Shown here piece after piece: positions 13,900 through 28,129 of a DNA stretch of 64,000 bases. Numbering within the stretch: the first letter of the stretch is position 1; each line of letters opens with the position of its first letter. This DNA is from Pempheris klunzingeri (Eukaryota; Chordata; Actinopteri; Acropomatiformes; Pempheridae). The notes under the pieces are model-generated. The model was not told the DNA's origin and did not search any database. It worked only from the letters and a program-made list of their open reading frames with translations. Position numbers and translations under genes: made by a program. Location of the stretch: NCBI RefSeq assembly GCF_042242105.1, contig NC_092017.1, positions 20,298,432 through 20,362,431 of the forward strand. The letters run 5' to 3'.

Positions 13900-14420
13900 C
13901 CTGTGGAGTTTGGTCATGAAAAGCCACCAGCATCCTTATCGCAGCAGGAGGAGAGCAGAGGAGCGCTGTGCATGAGACTGCGGCGGAACTTCTCCAAGGA
14001 TGAGCCGGAGTCCAGAGCGCACAACGCCGCCAGGAAAACCCACCACCCTGGGACCAGCAGACTAGAGGTCACAGGGACGGCAGCAGACACAGCCACGACC
14101 AGCAGGCGCCGAAAAACGGAGCATAGTCACGGTACGCAACCGGGTAGCAAACAAACAGGTGAGGACGAGGACAAGGATTCAGGATTGGCGCTTTTTACGC
14201 GCGTCTGACCCTTGACTACGCGTTAACCTTCACACACAGCAGCGGTCCTCCCAAGACTCCGAGAGTGCAAACAACCACCAGAAAGCTTGTAGCCTCAGAA
14301 ATTCAGTCGGACACATCCAACAAGTGAGGGACGCGGAGGCGAAATGACGGAGTCCGCTGCTGGGAGGAGGAGGCGGGGAGGGAGGAGGAGGAGAGGAGCC
14401 GCCCCGCATCACACTGCCTC
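13900..14420. promoter_or_regulatory. CpG-rich promoter-like block
   Basis: In an otherwise AT-rich, CpG-poor 29-kb region this block is dense in CG dinucleotides (for example around 13,965-14,035, 14,100-14,150, 14,185-14,225 and 14,330-14,400) and includes a G-rich GGAGG repeat at 14,360-14,400. A good plus-strand splice donor (CAG followed by GTGAGG) ends a possible first exon at 14,158. A weaker minus-strand donor (AG followed by GTATGG) lies near 13,866. Orientation is unresolved. Synteny would favour a non-coding first exon of a minus-strand gene such as fam163a, but no coding exon was found to support that. Confidence 0.4.
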
Positions 14421-16462
14421 CCTGGCAGAGGACCTCTTATGGTACATATCAGATACTCTAAAAACACTTCTGGTTGTTAGAGGAAATATTACTATGATAT
14501 GGCTGTAAGGTCTCTACATGTTTCTCACTGAAGTTTCACTTCACTGTAGATGTCTGGCAGAATATCAACAGATACCATGTAAGATCACATGGAAAAACAT
14601 TAAGCACAGTATGATCTCAGTATGATTCCCCATTGTCTACTATAGCTTCTAGAAATTAAATAATTAGGGGATAAATCCCTCTAAATACAATATCACTATA
14701 AACACACAATTTGCCACATCCAGTGTATTTCTATAAACATTTAGATGATAAAATATCACCTTAATATTACAAACTACAGAATAAGTCCATTATAGTGATA
14801 TGATAAACATAAGTTCCTACGAACATTATAACCTGAACAATATAGTGATGGTTTGTTCATGATGTTCCCATTAGAAAGGCAGGCTGGGTAATGTGGTTGT
14901 GCCCTGCACACAGTAAATAAATGCTACAGTAAACCCCCCAAACACAGACCGCTGAGCTACAGTAATTGATTTGTCCTCAATCACTGGTCCCTTAATGTAC
15001 TTACCGTTGCAACCAAGTCAACGCAAATATCGACAGAGAGGGAAGGCCTGGCTGACCAAACAGGGCTGCGCTGCACCACAAAACTGAGACACTCACAGAT
15101 TCATACCACTGAATCACCCAGCTGGGAGGACGAGGCGGGTGGAGGTCGGGGCATCTGGTTTGAGGTTTACACAGCAACACATACTGCAGCATTTAAAATG
15201 CTTCGACAATCAGGTTGAGAGAAGTAAGAGAGCAAACAAACCATTAGTAAGACATGTCGCAGAAGAAGTGCTCAAAAGAAGAGTAATTAAAGCGGCTCCA
15301 CTTTTATGTATCTCTACACTGAAGACGACCTGATGGGCTGAAATGTTCTCCTTTTTCTTAATTAGGAACTCTGTGCCGACTGAGCCGATGTCTCTTGAAA
15401 CTTTTGGCTAATAAATGAACCAGTGTGTAGTCTCTCTGTGAAAGTTAATGCACAGCATTGCTAATGAATGCAAATACTTCCATTTTATCTCATGAAGGCA
15501 GTAATTTCACACTCAAACTGCAATAAAGATGAAATATTGTACTACTAAGATTAAATGACAGGATATGTTTTGTCAGTTGTTGAAAGGCGACAGCTTATAT
15601 GCAGTTTCATTCATGGTGTTGCAGTGACAGAATATAACAGCTGCCTTAAAGCTGTAAGCCATGCTCGGCTAACAGTTACCACAGTAATTTGACTGCTGTC
15701 CATTCAAGTTTGCGTTGAATACAGAAATATTCCAGCCCAAATCTAGCTTCCTGTCAAAGGTCACGTGGTGTGCTGTTGAAATATCAATCTGATTAAACCT
15801 GTCTGAAAAGTATGGACAGGAGCACAATAGACACATGGCATTTTTTTAGAGGCAACAAGTGTTTTGTGAGCCAAATTGCTGTCCCGACAACTGCCATTCA
15901 ATTTAAAGAGCGGCCATCCGTTCTGCTCCATGCCATTGGCTCTTATTCAGCCACACCTATCTTACAATTAGCCTACAGTATGAGACACACCCACTGTAAA
16001 TTGGCGAATGCCCCCAAAGCTGAAAAGCTAATTTTGCAACACAGTTTAAAAATGAATGAGAGAAAACTTTCCCTGAAACAGCAGCTTCTGTTCATGATAG
16101 TTCACAGCTACACAGCAGAAATAAAGAAGCTGCAGGGAGTTCTGGGTTGTACATCTCTGTGCTTCATCTGTGTTCATTCAGCTAGAAAACTGCCTTCACT
16201 GCTGCAGAAAGTGATTTTACCCTTAGTTGCCCAAAACACAGCCAAAGACTGGGTCGACGAGACATAGTAGGCCTTAATGTCCTCAAAATTAGCGACTGGT
16301 ACAGATGTTATATAGCAGCTGGATACACCAAGGGGCGAAAAGTAAACATGCCATATTTGTTCTGTGCTTGAAAGGGTATTCTGTCTGATGCTCACCCCCC
16401 CTCCAGATCAGACTCTAGCTGTTCTGGCCAAAAATAAACACAATGCTGTAGGGGACCCACAC

Positions 16463-16775
16463 TTAAAGGAATAATTTGACATTTAGGGACATACAATTAT
16501 TTACTTCCTTGCTGAGAGTTATATTTAGACAATCGATACCTCTATCATGTCTGTACGCTGAATATAAAATGACAGCCAGCAGCTGGTTATCTTAGCTTAG
16601 TAGAAGCTTAGAAGAAGTGGAAGCAGCTAGCGTGGCTCTACCCAAAAGTAAAAAAAAAATTAAACTTCCATCACCTCTAAAGCTCACTACTTAACATGTC
16701 ATTGTTAATCCATTGAAAATATGCAAACCTACCTCTTGGTTGTGTGTAGAACAATATGTAGAACTATTCCTTTAA
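16463..16775. mobile_element. MITE-like element with terminal inverted repeats
   Basis: The element starts TTAAAGGAATAATT (16463-16476) and ends AACTATTCCTTTAA (16762-16775). The end is the reverse complement of the start with one mismatch. The 313-bp interior has no coding capacity and includes the 'AGCTTAG' and 'CTCTAAAGCTCACTACTTAACA' type motifs of an abundant percomorph dispersed repeat. A diverged second copy lies at 23,593. Structurally this is a non-autonomous DNA transposon. The outer TTAA at both ends could be a target duplication, but the superfamily is not established. Confidence 0.6.
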
Positions 16776-18045
16776 ACCAAACCCCCCCTCAAAAAAACTG
16801 AAATATCTATAATCAAGAAGTAACAGTTGTTTGTCCACTGAAACATTCTTCATTTCAAGGATTCAGTTTCAAGCTTTGTGGCCGTCTTAAATCTTATACA
16901 CATTCTCATGTAAAAACTGAAAAAAAGAAATCCAGTTTACCCGGAGAGGAGCAGGACAGCGTCCACAGGCTGGAGCAGAGGTATTACCAAGATTCTGGGG
17001 GGGGTAATTATTTTAACTGATTGACTGACTGAGTCTGCGGTAGGTGCAGTGAAATGCCCAGGTGTGACATTAGATCTGCGCTTCAAATCGCTTGGTCAGT
17101 AATGACCTTCTTTGCATCCAGGACCAAACTCCTCCGGTATTACATTTTAGCAGTGGATTTTGCTCGGCTTAGTGGATCACAGATTTAAGAGTCAGAGGGT
17201 CCAGCCAGTGGTTGCAAAATTACCTGTGATGTCCCAACAAATACAAGAATATATTGTATTGTAATGTGTTGGAACATTGATCACATATCAACCAGCAGAC
17301 TAACAGTTTTTGATGAGTATTAATGAGGCTGACTTCGGCCATTTATTCTAATAGGAACCCCACCAGATGGGCTAAATGTTGGCTTGTTGTTCGATCGATC
17401 TGCCAGACAAGCTATCCATTACAGGTGATGAACTCCAGCCAGAGGTTTGAGTCTCACAGGCAGGTTTGGTACGGAGACAGAAGAAGAAAAACGTGTTTCA
17501 TGAAGGACAATGTGAGACTCACCTCTCAGGAGGAAGAGGCTGTGTCCAAAATCACTCACTGCTCACTATGTAGTCCACTATAAAGTGAGTTTGACATTTT
17601 CTGTATTGCTGTCCAACTACCCTGCATGGTGGACTCAAAGTATCCCACAATGCATCACCATGCATTGCAAAGAAAGCATTTACAACTAGATGCTGTTTTG
17701 ATTAAACATTTGCATGAGCAGTGATAGCTGAAAAAGAATCGACCTAAACTACATCACCAGTAAATCCAGTTCCATCCATACTCTTTGATTGACACGGGGG
17801 TTCTGGGAAGTGTAGTGCTGAAACTGCATGCAATGAGTACTGGCACTAAAGCTCGAGCCTCTATAAAATCTAATAATACAGCGTATCTGGTGCTGTGTGC
17901 ATAGGACATATACAATGAGCATACAACCATTAAAATTGATGCACACACATGTATGCACACACACTAGCTTTCACATAGCCTGCTGTTTGGGAGTGTGTGA
18001 CGAGGGAGCAGTATCTCTATGGCAACCTGGGGAGTAAGAGGTCAC

Positions 18046-18070
18046 TGTGTGTGTGTGTGTGTGTGTGTGT
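18046..18070. repeat. (TG)n microsatellite
   Basis: An uninterrupted TG run of about 12 units. Confidence 0.95.
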
Positions 18071-21000
18071 CACAATAAAGCTAATGCTATTTCCTGCGCT
18101 GGGAGGCAGCTCTGACTTGATGCTTATCTGGACTTGCCCATCCCTGGTATTTTAGTGTACTGACTGTTGTCTCTGTGGCTACACTAAGAGATCAGTTTAC
18201 ATGTCAGTGTCCAAATAAACTTTTTAAGATAGCTTTCTAAAAGTTACCATCCACACTGAAAAAAATCCCAATGCTTAAATATTTTTAGGCATGTGCAGGT
18301 CAGGCTTCTCAATGCTTTGCTCGGTGTAAACCAAGCTGCTCTCCACTGTTGAAGTGAGGTTCGTTTACACAAAGAGTTGAGCATACCAGCAAGACAAAAC
18401 TTACCTGACATTATCTCAAAATTGCTGCCTTAGTGTGGAAGGCTAAAATAGAGGAGTTACATTTCTCCCACATTAAAGATTAATTTAGGTTTAGACTTGA
18501 CATCCAACACAGATGACAAGTTACACCTCAAATGTATGCTGTTCTTTTACTCACAGGTGGGCATAGAAATAAACAGGAAAAAAAGCATATGTATATTTAT
18601 GTGGATGAGTCATTTGGGAGGTTTAAGGGATTCAAAGTGACATTGTACTCAAAACCTTTTGAAAACTGTGATGTGACCTGTTTTCCCCATTTTCCTGAGC
18701 ATTTTGGTCCTCATCATTGCTGACTCCTCCGTTGACCAGGAGGGTGCGGACAGCCCTTGAGCTTCCTCTGTTTCACCACGAGGGCTCTGTGAAGAGGAGA
18801 GGGGAGTTGAGGCATGTGGGTGATGATTGATCATGACTAAGCATTATGGTGCTGGCTGTAAGTGAAGCCGTTCATCAGGTGACCTGCTGCTCTGACTGCT
18901 CTTCATTCAGCGCTGCTTTCTCTAAAGTTTCATCACTTACGGTAACTTATGACAGGCACCATTTAAGACAGACAACACACAGCTAGATAACATCATTATC
19001 GATCTATGCTAACTCAAGTGCATATATATGCAACTTTTCAAGTCACAATAAATGAGTGCATTATGCATTATATTATGCATTATCAGTCACCAGCAATCCA
19101 GCATAGTCACACACAACTAAAACATCCCCTTCAAGAACTGCCCTTGAAGTGAATGCTAATGTTATTAGCATTCATAGTATTCTCATTGAGTTGGTGTAAG
19201 TAATTCATTAAAAGGTCCATCCATCGATCTCCCTACATCGATCTACTTCTCTGCAAGGTAGCCTGACTTGTCCTCCAGCTAGTTTTCTACCAGTTGGACA
19301 TGCCCAGAATAATACCACACTGATGCTGGCACCCAAAACACATCAACTGGATCCTTTCAGCACTGTGGGGTACTGGGTTCAACTCCAAGCTCCTTCATGC
19401 TCAGCCACAACGCACTGCTTAAACTCATTTTTGGTTGCCTGTATTCACAACCAAACGTTTCCAGTCAAGTTCACGACAACAGGAGATTCTTGGCAACTTC
19501 TTCCCCCCAAACAGGATCGGGATCCTTTAGACACCGTCCACTAATGAAAACCAACCATCATTTAACGGGCGTCTGACCAAGGTTGAAGCACCATTGCCTT
19601 TGACGTGATGCTGGGTCTTTGTGGTGGTGGATAAGTTATTCTTATAATCGTATGAATACAATGTTTGTAAAACAGTATGCATAGGTATTATGTGCCATAA
19701 GCACAATCTTTTGCCAATCCTTAATCTTACTGTAGTTGCCATGCGTCAACATTGTAGAAATAGATAACTGAGCATGAAGAAATGCAATTGAATGTAATCC
19801 AAGCTTTTGCAGAATCATCCAATATCATCTTCCACTATCAATAGTGGTGCGCCCCTGTCTTTGGTGCAAAAGCTGCAGTATTTAGTTTTATGTAACGCGT
19901 GTCAGAACTGAACGGATGCTGTGAGTCCCACTGACAGTTACTGCTCTGCAGCTGTGTAAGGCAGAACACTGCCGGTTTGTGACGTTGTCATTATGAATGG
20001 GTTTAAGCCTGCTCATCCCAGATATGTTTTATAGCCGAGTGTCTTTTGTTGTACAAACCCTGTCTAACGCACCAAAGGGACTGACAATGGATTGAGCAGA
20101 GAGGGTTCCACTACAGATTCACAGTGCTTCTTGGAGGGCAAACACTCCTTACAGGAACATTTATACATAGAGTTTATCTTCCTACCATGTCTGTTTAATA
20201 GATCTATGCTGTAATCTGTAACAGAATGAAAGATTTTCAGCATGGCTTAAGTGTTATTACAAATAGAGGACAGCAAAAGAGACAGAGAAGATGGAGGATG
20301 GGGTGAGGAAACGATGACAATGAAGGAGGAAAGACAGGATAAGAGACAGAGTGAGGGAGAGTGAGAGAGGCCTTTGGGGACAAACAATACCCAGTGATGG
20401 TGTATATTGTCTCTGTTGTCACTGAGCGTGGCAGTTTGATGCATTGCACTGCTGGACCAAAGACAGTTCTGCGAATGCGGACAGCCTGGCGTATCTGCAT
20501 ATCGATTACTTGTGGCTGCCATAAATACGGTTTAATGAAACTGTCAGAGTGTACCATCGCATATTAACTGAGCCTGGAGCTCAGCTGCAGCTGGATGCTG
20601 CTGGCAGACAATACTGGCCACATCTGCACATAAGGTGGAGAACAGCAGGGAGTGTAGCAGGTGGTCTGAGGAACCTGCACTGACTTGAATATCAACAATA
20701 GGTGTGTTCACATGTTTTAATTTCAGCAACTACCCTGGATATGTCCACCATGCAGAATACAAGGAAAGCAAAGCTGCTTTTGAATTAGCTTTATTTGTTC
20801 CCCTTTATTCTGTAAGGGGGCTTTTCACACTGCATGTCTGAGCAGTTGAGAATGACAGCAGAAGGGGGTGGGTTTGTTATTGATCAACATATCAGTCCCC
20901 ACAGATCCCATGAAAAGCTCTGAAATTAATTCTCCTGTCAAAGTTATGTTTAATTTGTTGTTAATAAAATGCTACACTGCTAAATTATGTAATCCATTCC

Positions 21001-23592
21001 AGCTCCACCCCAGATCAACACTCCTATATAAAAACGGTAGTACCACATCTATCACACATGCAGTCAGTGTAAGACTTTAACTTGAATTAATCTATATCTA
21101 GAACAGCTCTCCATAAGTTCATCTTCGGCCCAGGCCTCTCTGAGATGATCAAATGTTTGAAGTTTGGCTGTGAGAGAAGTAAATCATAAAAATGTAGCTC
21201 TTTGGCTTGATTGTGAATTCTGAGTGTTTCAGCCCAGAAACACTCGACCTGTCGGCGCTAGTTTGAGCAAGTGATTGTGTGCTATAGGGGTGTGTACTGA
21301 GATATTTGGCAGCCCACAGAATTTTTTTTTTTTTTTTTAAATTTGATTCAAATCTTCAGGGAGTTTCAGACGATGAAGTTATGACCATGGTTTTTGTAGG
21401 AAGGTTGTGCACCAGAAAAGAGCAGCACTGCGACAGAGGTTTCAAATATTCAAATTTTCAACCAGATTGAGGAGACAGCAGACCTGTCAGCACCAGGTGA
21501 ACGCTGTTGCCAGAAAATGACAGCCATCTCATTATCAGCCCGGTAATAATGCCCCAAAATATGAAGGCCAAGGCCACCTGTTTCACATTCTCCTGCAACT
21601 AGGCTTGAGAGATTCAAGCGAGTCTATTTGCTCAGACAAACCTTGGAAATGAAGCCGAACATTGAGAGGAAAAGCAATTTTTAGTTTGTCCATCAAGTCC
21701 AAGAAATTTAAATTGGGCAAAAATTTGGGGTGTCTTGAAATCTTGAGTCTAAAGTAAGTAAAGTGAGTGGTAACTAATTTAAATGGCAGAGATTTAAAGA
21801 AAGCAGGGCTCAGATTATTCATCAGAGGTCTGAATTCACTTGTATCCTAGTTAATTGTAAATGCTGAGAGTTTTATAAATGATTTACTGTAGTTCAGAAG
21901 GTTGGGAACTGACTAGTGGATCATATAAACAAACCAATAAATCATCAGAATATAAATCAACAAGACTTTCAACATGACTAATCTGCTCCCTCATTTTACC
22001 ATTAGATCTCTGTCAGCAGCTCGCTGTGATTCACCCAACAATCAATAGAAGAGCCAGCAACATCTCCATCACTCCTCCATTCTAGCTAAAGGCTACAGGG
22101 TAGCTTGTCTGCAAGGACCATTGTAGTGCAGCTGTAAAATTGAGTGCTTGTGTTTATATTGGAACCACCAAACTTAGAGCCTCCACCTGCAAGTGGCTTG
22201 TATATCCAGTTGAATAATGTAGAAATATTTATGATTATATATTATATTACATTTTATAATATAAACTATTTCTTGGCAAAAGTTAATGATGTAAGGATGA
22301 AGGTTTGCAGATGCAATGGAAGTCTGTCTGAGTGATTTTGCTGAAAAGAGAGGTGGAGGGGGAGAGGGGGATGCTGAGGCTGAGAACAGCTTTCCCATGC
22401 CCTCCGACCAAAACTGCTCGACTGGCGTGCAGAGGCAGAATGCATGGAAGCTGTTGTCTAATGCAGTGGGACTGTGTGCAGGTACTGCTCTCTGTGAAGC
22501 CCAAATGGAGCATGCTGTGAATGGTGATAGTTTTAGTAGTGAAGTTGTAGAAGGATATCGGTTTTCTTTTTTTTATGGTCCCTTGCAGCTGTATGCACTG
22601 ATAGTGAAGCTGGATGTTTGTTTGAAGAGGTTGAAGGTCACAAGGGAGCTGCTACTAAAAAGATGCCCCGGGCAGGTTAGTACTCTGTTTTCATGCAGAG
22701 AAAGACAGAACAGAATTATCAATAAACCACTGACTCAGTCTGTTAACAGACCACACAAACCTAGAACTGCTCACATCAGCCCTCAAGGACAAACTCATCC
22801 CATTCACCAGCACCAGGTCTCCTCTCCTCAGTTCATCCAGAGCCGATTCCTCTTTTTTCAGTTAGTTTAGATACTTTCATAAAAACACAAAAGTGGCTTG
22901 TATATTCACGTGTTTTGGGTTTTGTTAGATGTAACATGGGATTTTATGAAAAAATGTCCTATTTAATATGATTGAAAAATTGGAAAAATGAAATCCTCCC
23001 ATTCTAAGTTGTTTTGCTCATGCATGTTCGATATGACGAAGCATATTCTAGTTAATCGTACAGAGAAAACCAGACTTGCTGTAAGGGAGGAGGGCCAAGC
23101 AGTCACTTTGCAGAGCATAGTTTAAACTGGGCCACCACATTTAACATTGATGTGCAGTCATAAGGGGGACTATCGAGGACAAGGGTGAGGTGAAGAAATG
23201 GCATTCAGCATTAGTCTTCATCACTCTCCTCTCTTCTTTGCCATCAGTCCTTCTTCTCTGTCTGTCCTTCCAACAGGCAGCGGTCCTCTGCCCCCCAGGG
23301 TCTCTTCAAGGCCTCCATTAATTCACAAAGTGATAAATTCTCAGACTGACAGGAAGTAGGGCTGGTATTCATGAGGGAAGGGTCATCACAACATGTGGCA
23401 GAAGAGGCTCTTTCATTAGAAAAAATGTAAAAAAAACCATAAAGAACAAGTAATGTCTTCTTACAGCCACTACTATGATGTCCCTTGATAGCAAGCAAAC
23501 CTTAATATTAATTCAATACTGACCGTGCTGGCTAACACAGAAAAACATAAAGGTGACCCGAGAACTCTCAGTGGGTTCATGAGGGTTAACTC

Positions 23593-23830
23593 TTAAAGGA
23601 ACAGCTTGACAATTTAGGACATATGCTTATTTATTTTCTTGCCCAGATTTAGATGAGAAGATTGATACCACTCTTATGTCGGCCCATACAGACCAAGAGC
23701 CAGGAGGTGATGACATAAGCTTAGCATAAAGATTGAAAGCTTCTCTTTTCAAAGTGTAAAAATAAATCTCCCTTCAATGTGTTTACAATTAATTAATTTC
23801 CATGTTGTATCTTCTTTGTTAATTTATCTT
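23593..23830. mobile_element. Truncated second copy of the TIR element
   Basis: Begins TTAAAGGAACAGCTTGACA and follows the 16,463 element through its GACAT, 'GATTGATACCA' and 'AGCTTAGCATAAAG' motifs, then through the 'CATGTTGTATCTT' part of the wider family. No 3' inverted repeat is seen, so it is truncated or decayed at its right end. The end coordinate is approximate. Confidence 0.5.
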
Positions 23831-24044
23831 TATTTATTGTTTGTGATACCAGTCTGTAAAAGCCCATTTAGACTATTTGATTTGACTGAAAGCAACAAAC
23901 AAGACAAATTCTTGTACATCATGTAGAGGTGATTAAAGTACTGTTTGGGGTTAGTAGAGGGATCAAGGAAACTGGTAACCAAGCATAACATATAAATCCA
24001 ATGTGTAGGGTGGAAATGCTTCATTAGGAGTGCTGGTTCTGCTG

Positions 24045-24062
24045 GTGTGTGTGTGTGTGTGT
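24045..24062. repeat. (GT)n microsatellite
   Basis: Short GT run of about 9 units. Confidence 0.85.
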
Positions 24063-25368
24063 ATGTGTATAGAAGTATCAGCGAGAGGCCTGAGGGATTA
24101 GTAGGAGAATGAAGCTTCTCTCCACTCTCCTTTGAATTGTCCTCAAATTAATACAGAAGATAAGAATTCTGGCAGAGGGATAAAAATAAAGACGCCTCTC
24201 CTCTACAAATTATCTTTGAGTGGATGAGTGTGACTTAATACATCCTCATTTACACACAGCACATGAATTCACATGCACAGAGCTGCTCACACACAAACCT
24301 CCTCAAGTGCTACACACCCTATTAGAGCGCACACACTCGCACACATTAACATTCAGACCCATTCACCGCGTAAAAGCAGACAAAACACACGCGTGCACAC
24401 CAAAGTAATCTCCAAAAATCCAAAAGTATACCATATAAAAAGCTTGTTGCAAACGGAGCTGAGCTGCAGGGAAGACACTAAAAAAGGACAATGAAGGAAG
24501 GATTGTTGGAAGGAAAGATAAAGATTATGTTGCTAATCATTCCTCAAGAAGCTGATCCAATGAGCAGTCTGAATATCTGCCACCAATACAGGCAAACAAA
24601 TATAATCATACAAAAGTGAAGGAATAACTCATTGGAAAAATGATGAAAACAGAAAAGAGGGACTGGAAGAGAGAGAAAATATTTGTCTACTGGCCATCCG
24701 AGATATGATGTTTCTCACATGGCCCTCAATAGCAAGTTCAGTATCAAATATTCTGCACTAGCCCCAGATTTCTATATTATTATAGTTGAGACAAATATGA
24801 GATGGGATGGATTATGTTTTGCTGTTACGGATGTCAGCAACCAACCGAAAGCATATTATGGTATCATCAGCATATTGTGGTGAACTTATATGGTGCAGAT
24901 CAAAAAAAGCCAAACTCCAAACACAATTTATGTTTTTAACCTGATTTAAACTGGTGTTTCAATATATATATGAGGATCTTAAGTAGTACATGTATATTCT
25001 TCTAATTAAATAACTGTTCATTATTTCAGTTTTATCAATTCCAGTAACTGTAAGAGACTATCCTGCTGTCTATCTGCTTGTGTACTACTACTTTCAATGA
25101 ACTTGCTTTGGATTGTACATGAAAATAAAAGCAGAGACGAGCATCCTGATGATCAATAGTATATTTTGTCCACTGAGCTAATACCAAACCAAAGCCCCTG
25201 AAACAAAAGCAGTCTTTTGGTTTAGCGTCTCGACTGCAAATCAAACCCACAAGATCTTCATGGTTCATTCAGCACGCCAACGCTCTGTATCTGTTGGCTG
25301 CTAATTCAGCTGCAACCACATTACTCTCCTGCTTAACAAGGTTTACTCTGCGTCTGCCGTACCAACCA

Positions 25369-25371
<3 letters not shown>

Positions 25372-25410
<39 letters not shown>
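25372..25410. repeat. (CA)n microsatellite
   Basis: An uninterrupted CA run of about 19 units. Confidence 0.95.
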
Positions 25411-25413
<3 letters not shown>

Positions 25414-28129
25414 AATGGAGCCTGTATCATGCAATGCCTTGCAATGTGTGTGTATTTGTAAAAGCTGTGTGTTGGTGTTGAATGCTGTGTGTGATTATGT
25501 GCATGCTTGTTAGAGACCGCTCCATAAATCTGGACAAGTTGAGTGCGTGAAGGCCATTGTTTGTCATTCAGGTGTCCTTAAAAGCAAATTTGTGAATGTA
25601 CAGTTTTGATTGTCATGCACCTGATACACAAAACTATTGAGAGTGTGCGTGTGTGCATGCAAATTACTTTTACCAACTACTTTGGTGTGTTTACCTTAGT
25701 ACAATATTAGGGCTCTACTTCAAAGCTTCGTTCACAACGTTGACTTTGGAATTTGGAAATCAAAATTTGAATTCTATGCAGCTATTTTTGGCACCTTTAT
25801 TCATTCTGTTTAACCCAACGAAAAAGATCCAGGTACCTTTGATTAATGTTACATTGGCCCTGGGGCTGCTGTCTGTGGCTCAGTGCATATGTGTTTTTTG
25901 GCATGTCTGCGCTCAGTCTCCATCAGTGATGCTCCAAAAACAAATACCAGTTTAACCCCTGGATGTGTAACGTTACTTAGGACAAAATCCGTGTCCTCAG
26001 TTGTGAAAAAGCTCAATTTTGGGCCAGTGGTTAAGATTAGAAGTAGGTTAAGATTAAGGTAAGACAGGTAGTGGTTATGTTTGGGTACAATAAGTGTAGG
26101 AAATAAATGCAAGTATATTTAATGTCCCCAAACGACCTAAGTAGACAATTGCGTGTGTGTGTGTGTTTGTTACAGTATGTAGGTTAATGCTCTTCATTGC
26201 ATTGCTTTGGTAGAGTGGGGGGAGGACCTATTCTCATCAGGGGGCTTTTAAAAAGCTAATTGGCTGAGCCAGTAAAGGTCAGGCAGAGCAGCAGGATGTG
26301 CAGACTAATGATCCTGGACTCAGACTTTGTGCTTTAACCTTTCCACGCACGTTTTGATAACTGAGCTCTAGTCTCAAGTTAGAGCCTGTTCATAGGTTTT
26401 TTTTTTGCCTTTTTTAAACTAGAATGATGATGGGAGGTTTTGGAACTGTAGAGCGGCTTTGAATCTCCTGTATACTGGGTCATGTGTTTTAAAAAGTTTT
26501 TATCGTCAGAAATTGAGAAGAAGTAAGAAGAAAAGAAGAAGAAATATCCAACAAATATAAAACACTAGAATATTCTATCAAATAAGATTTATTTTCTAAA
26601 ATAAAATTACATTTGTTGTGTCTCATATTTCTCTAATATTCATTGTAACAGCATTTTGAAATATTTAACCTTGTCCAGAACAGCAATATTAATATTCATA
26701 AGGAAAAGAAACCATCTGACACAAAAACACTTCACACAAAGAAAAACATTTTTTAAAACAAAAAGCATTCACAAACTTATTCAAAACACAGCCATCTATT
26801 TCCTGTATTTTGTTTTTAGTCTTCCGTGACTAAACTGACAGGAAAGTGCTACAATTACACACGATATCAACCTAATAAACAGCCTAACGTACAATTTAAC
26901 CAATCTAGAATCATTAAAATGACATGAAAATTAACCTCTTATAAAAATGCTTATCACGTCAGTACATAACTCAAGTGCTTGCTGATGAAAATCTTCCTTA
27001 ACTGGATTCTCAGAATTGAGGTATTTTATCAGTTATGTAGTTATTCAGGACATTATTCAGGTGGTTGGGCTTGGATTGGGGTGGATATAGGAGACACCAC
27101 CTACCTGGCCCCAAACAGAGGAAACAGGATGCCGGAGTTTCGCAGAGAGAGAGGAGAAACCGGTAAACCTGGACAACAGAATGAAACACGTAATTATGAA
27201 TACCAACACAAACATTACTATTAGCATATGTGTGAAAGACCTTGATCATTAAATTTTCAAAGTTAACTGATGTATGCTAATCATCAGTGTCACTGAACAA
27301 ATCCTCACTGGTGACCAACTGCACTGTTGTGAGCTCAGCTGTGATTCACAGTACTTCCTAGTATAAAGTAAAAACACAGAGTCCGTAACTTATATTCTAG
27401 AAATATCTTTGTTATAGTTTATAGAAATTCTTATAAACAGCCTGACAACAATCAATTAATGAAAGAAAAAAAAAAAAAAATCCAGTGTCTGTGGCTCTCA
27501 CAGTCACTTCATTCGGACCATATGAACTTATCAGACAGCTGACCTGAACTGAGTTTCTGTCCGTGTACTCCTTACGCACAACACGAGTCTTCCACCAAGG
27601 CTAAAGCTTAGCAGCTAGTTTTATACATCCACGGACGAGGCAGAAAAAGTGCTGAAGTACAAGAAGGAGCCGCCACGCTCAGACAGTCTGTCACTTAGCG
27701 AGCCAACAGCACAAAGCACACCGTCTGAGCCCAGTGAGCAGCAACCGGGACCAAAGCTGACGGCTATTTCGCTTTGTTTGGATAATTTTAGCATTTAACC
27801 AATTTAGTTTATTTCTTAGACTGAAAAAGCTAAGAGCAGCAGCTTTGTTTAGTTTTCCACCTCTAACTACCTTTCTAATGAATATTACAACACATTCAAA
27901 AGTCACATAAATACTTAGTCTCAATATAGTGAGAAATAAATCCATTATGATTTGTTAAATGACTATATCATAAATAACAATTGACCCTCAGTGTTTACAT
28001 TCTTGGTTGATAGAATCATTTCACTCTTTCATTTTCAGTCATTTTACTTTGTGAACCTTATTCCATGATGCCCGTGTTATTTCTTTTTTTCCCTGCTGTC
28101 CTCTATCTGTATTGTTATTATGGGTGCTG

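Larger units (their letters stand above)
1..13900. other. Gene-free intergenic region, left
   Basis: No coding exon could be supported on either strand. The open frames here are short, lack recognisable domains and are not flanked by consistent splice sites. The stretch is AT-rich and holds TG microsatellites, a 42-bp palindrome, a retroelement-like 3' tail near 1.1 kb and degenerate fish repeats near 6.15-6.54 kb and 7.5-7.6 kb. By human synteny the next gene beyond tdrd5 would be fam163a on the minus strand. Its short membrane-anchor coding exon was looked for and not seen, so it may lie to the left of the window. Confidence 0.6.

Noticed and set aside
1-13900. Search for fam163a coding exons expected from human synteny
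   Set aside because: No sequence encoding its N-terminal membrane segment was found on the minus strand; it may lie outside the window.
15812-16267. 151-codon plus-strand open frame
   Set aside because: No family recognised and no supporting neighbours; treated as chance or decayed repeat.
22316-22870. 184-codon plus-strand open frame, the longest in the intergenic region
   Set aside because: No recognisable domain, low-complexity Gly/Glu start, compositionally like its surroundings, and no consistent splice context.
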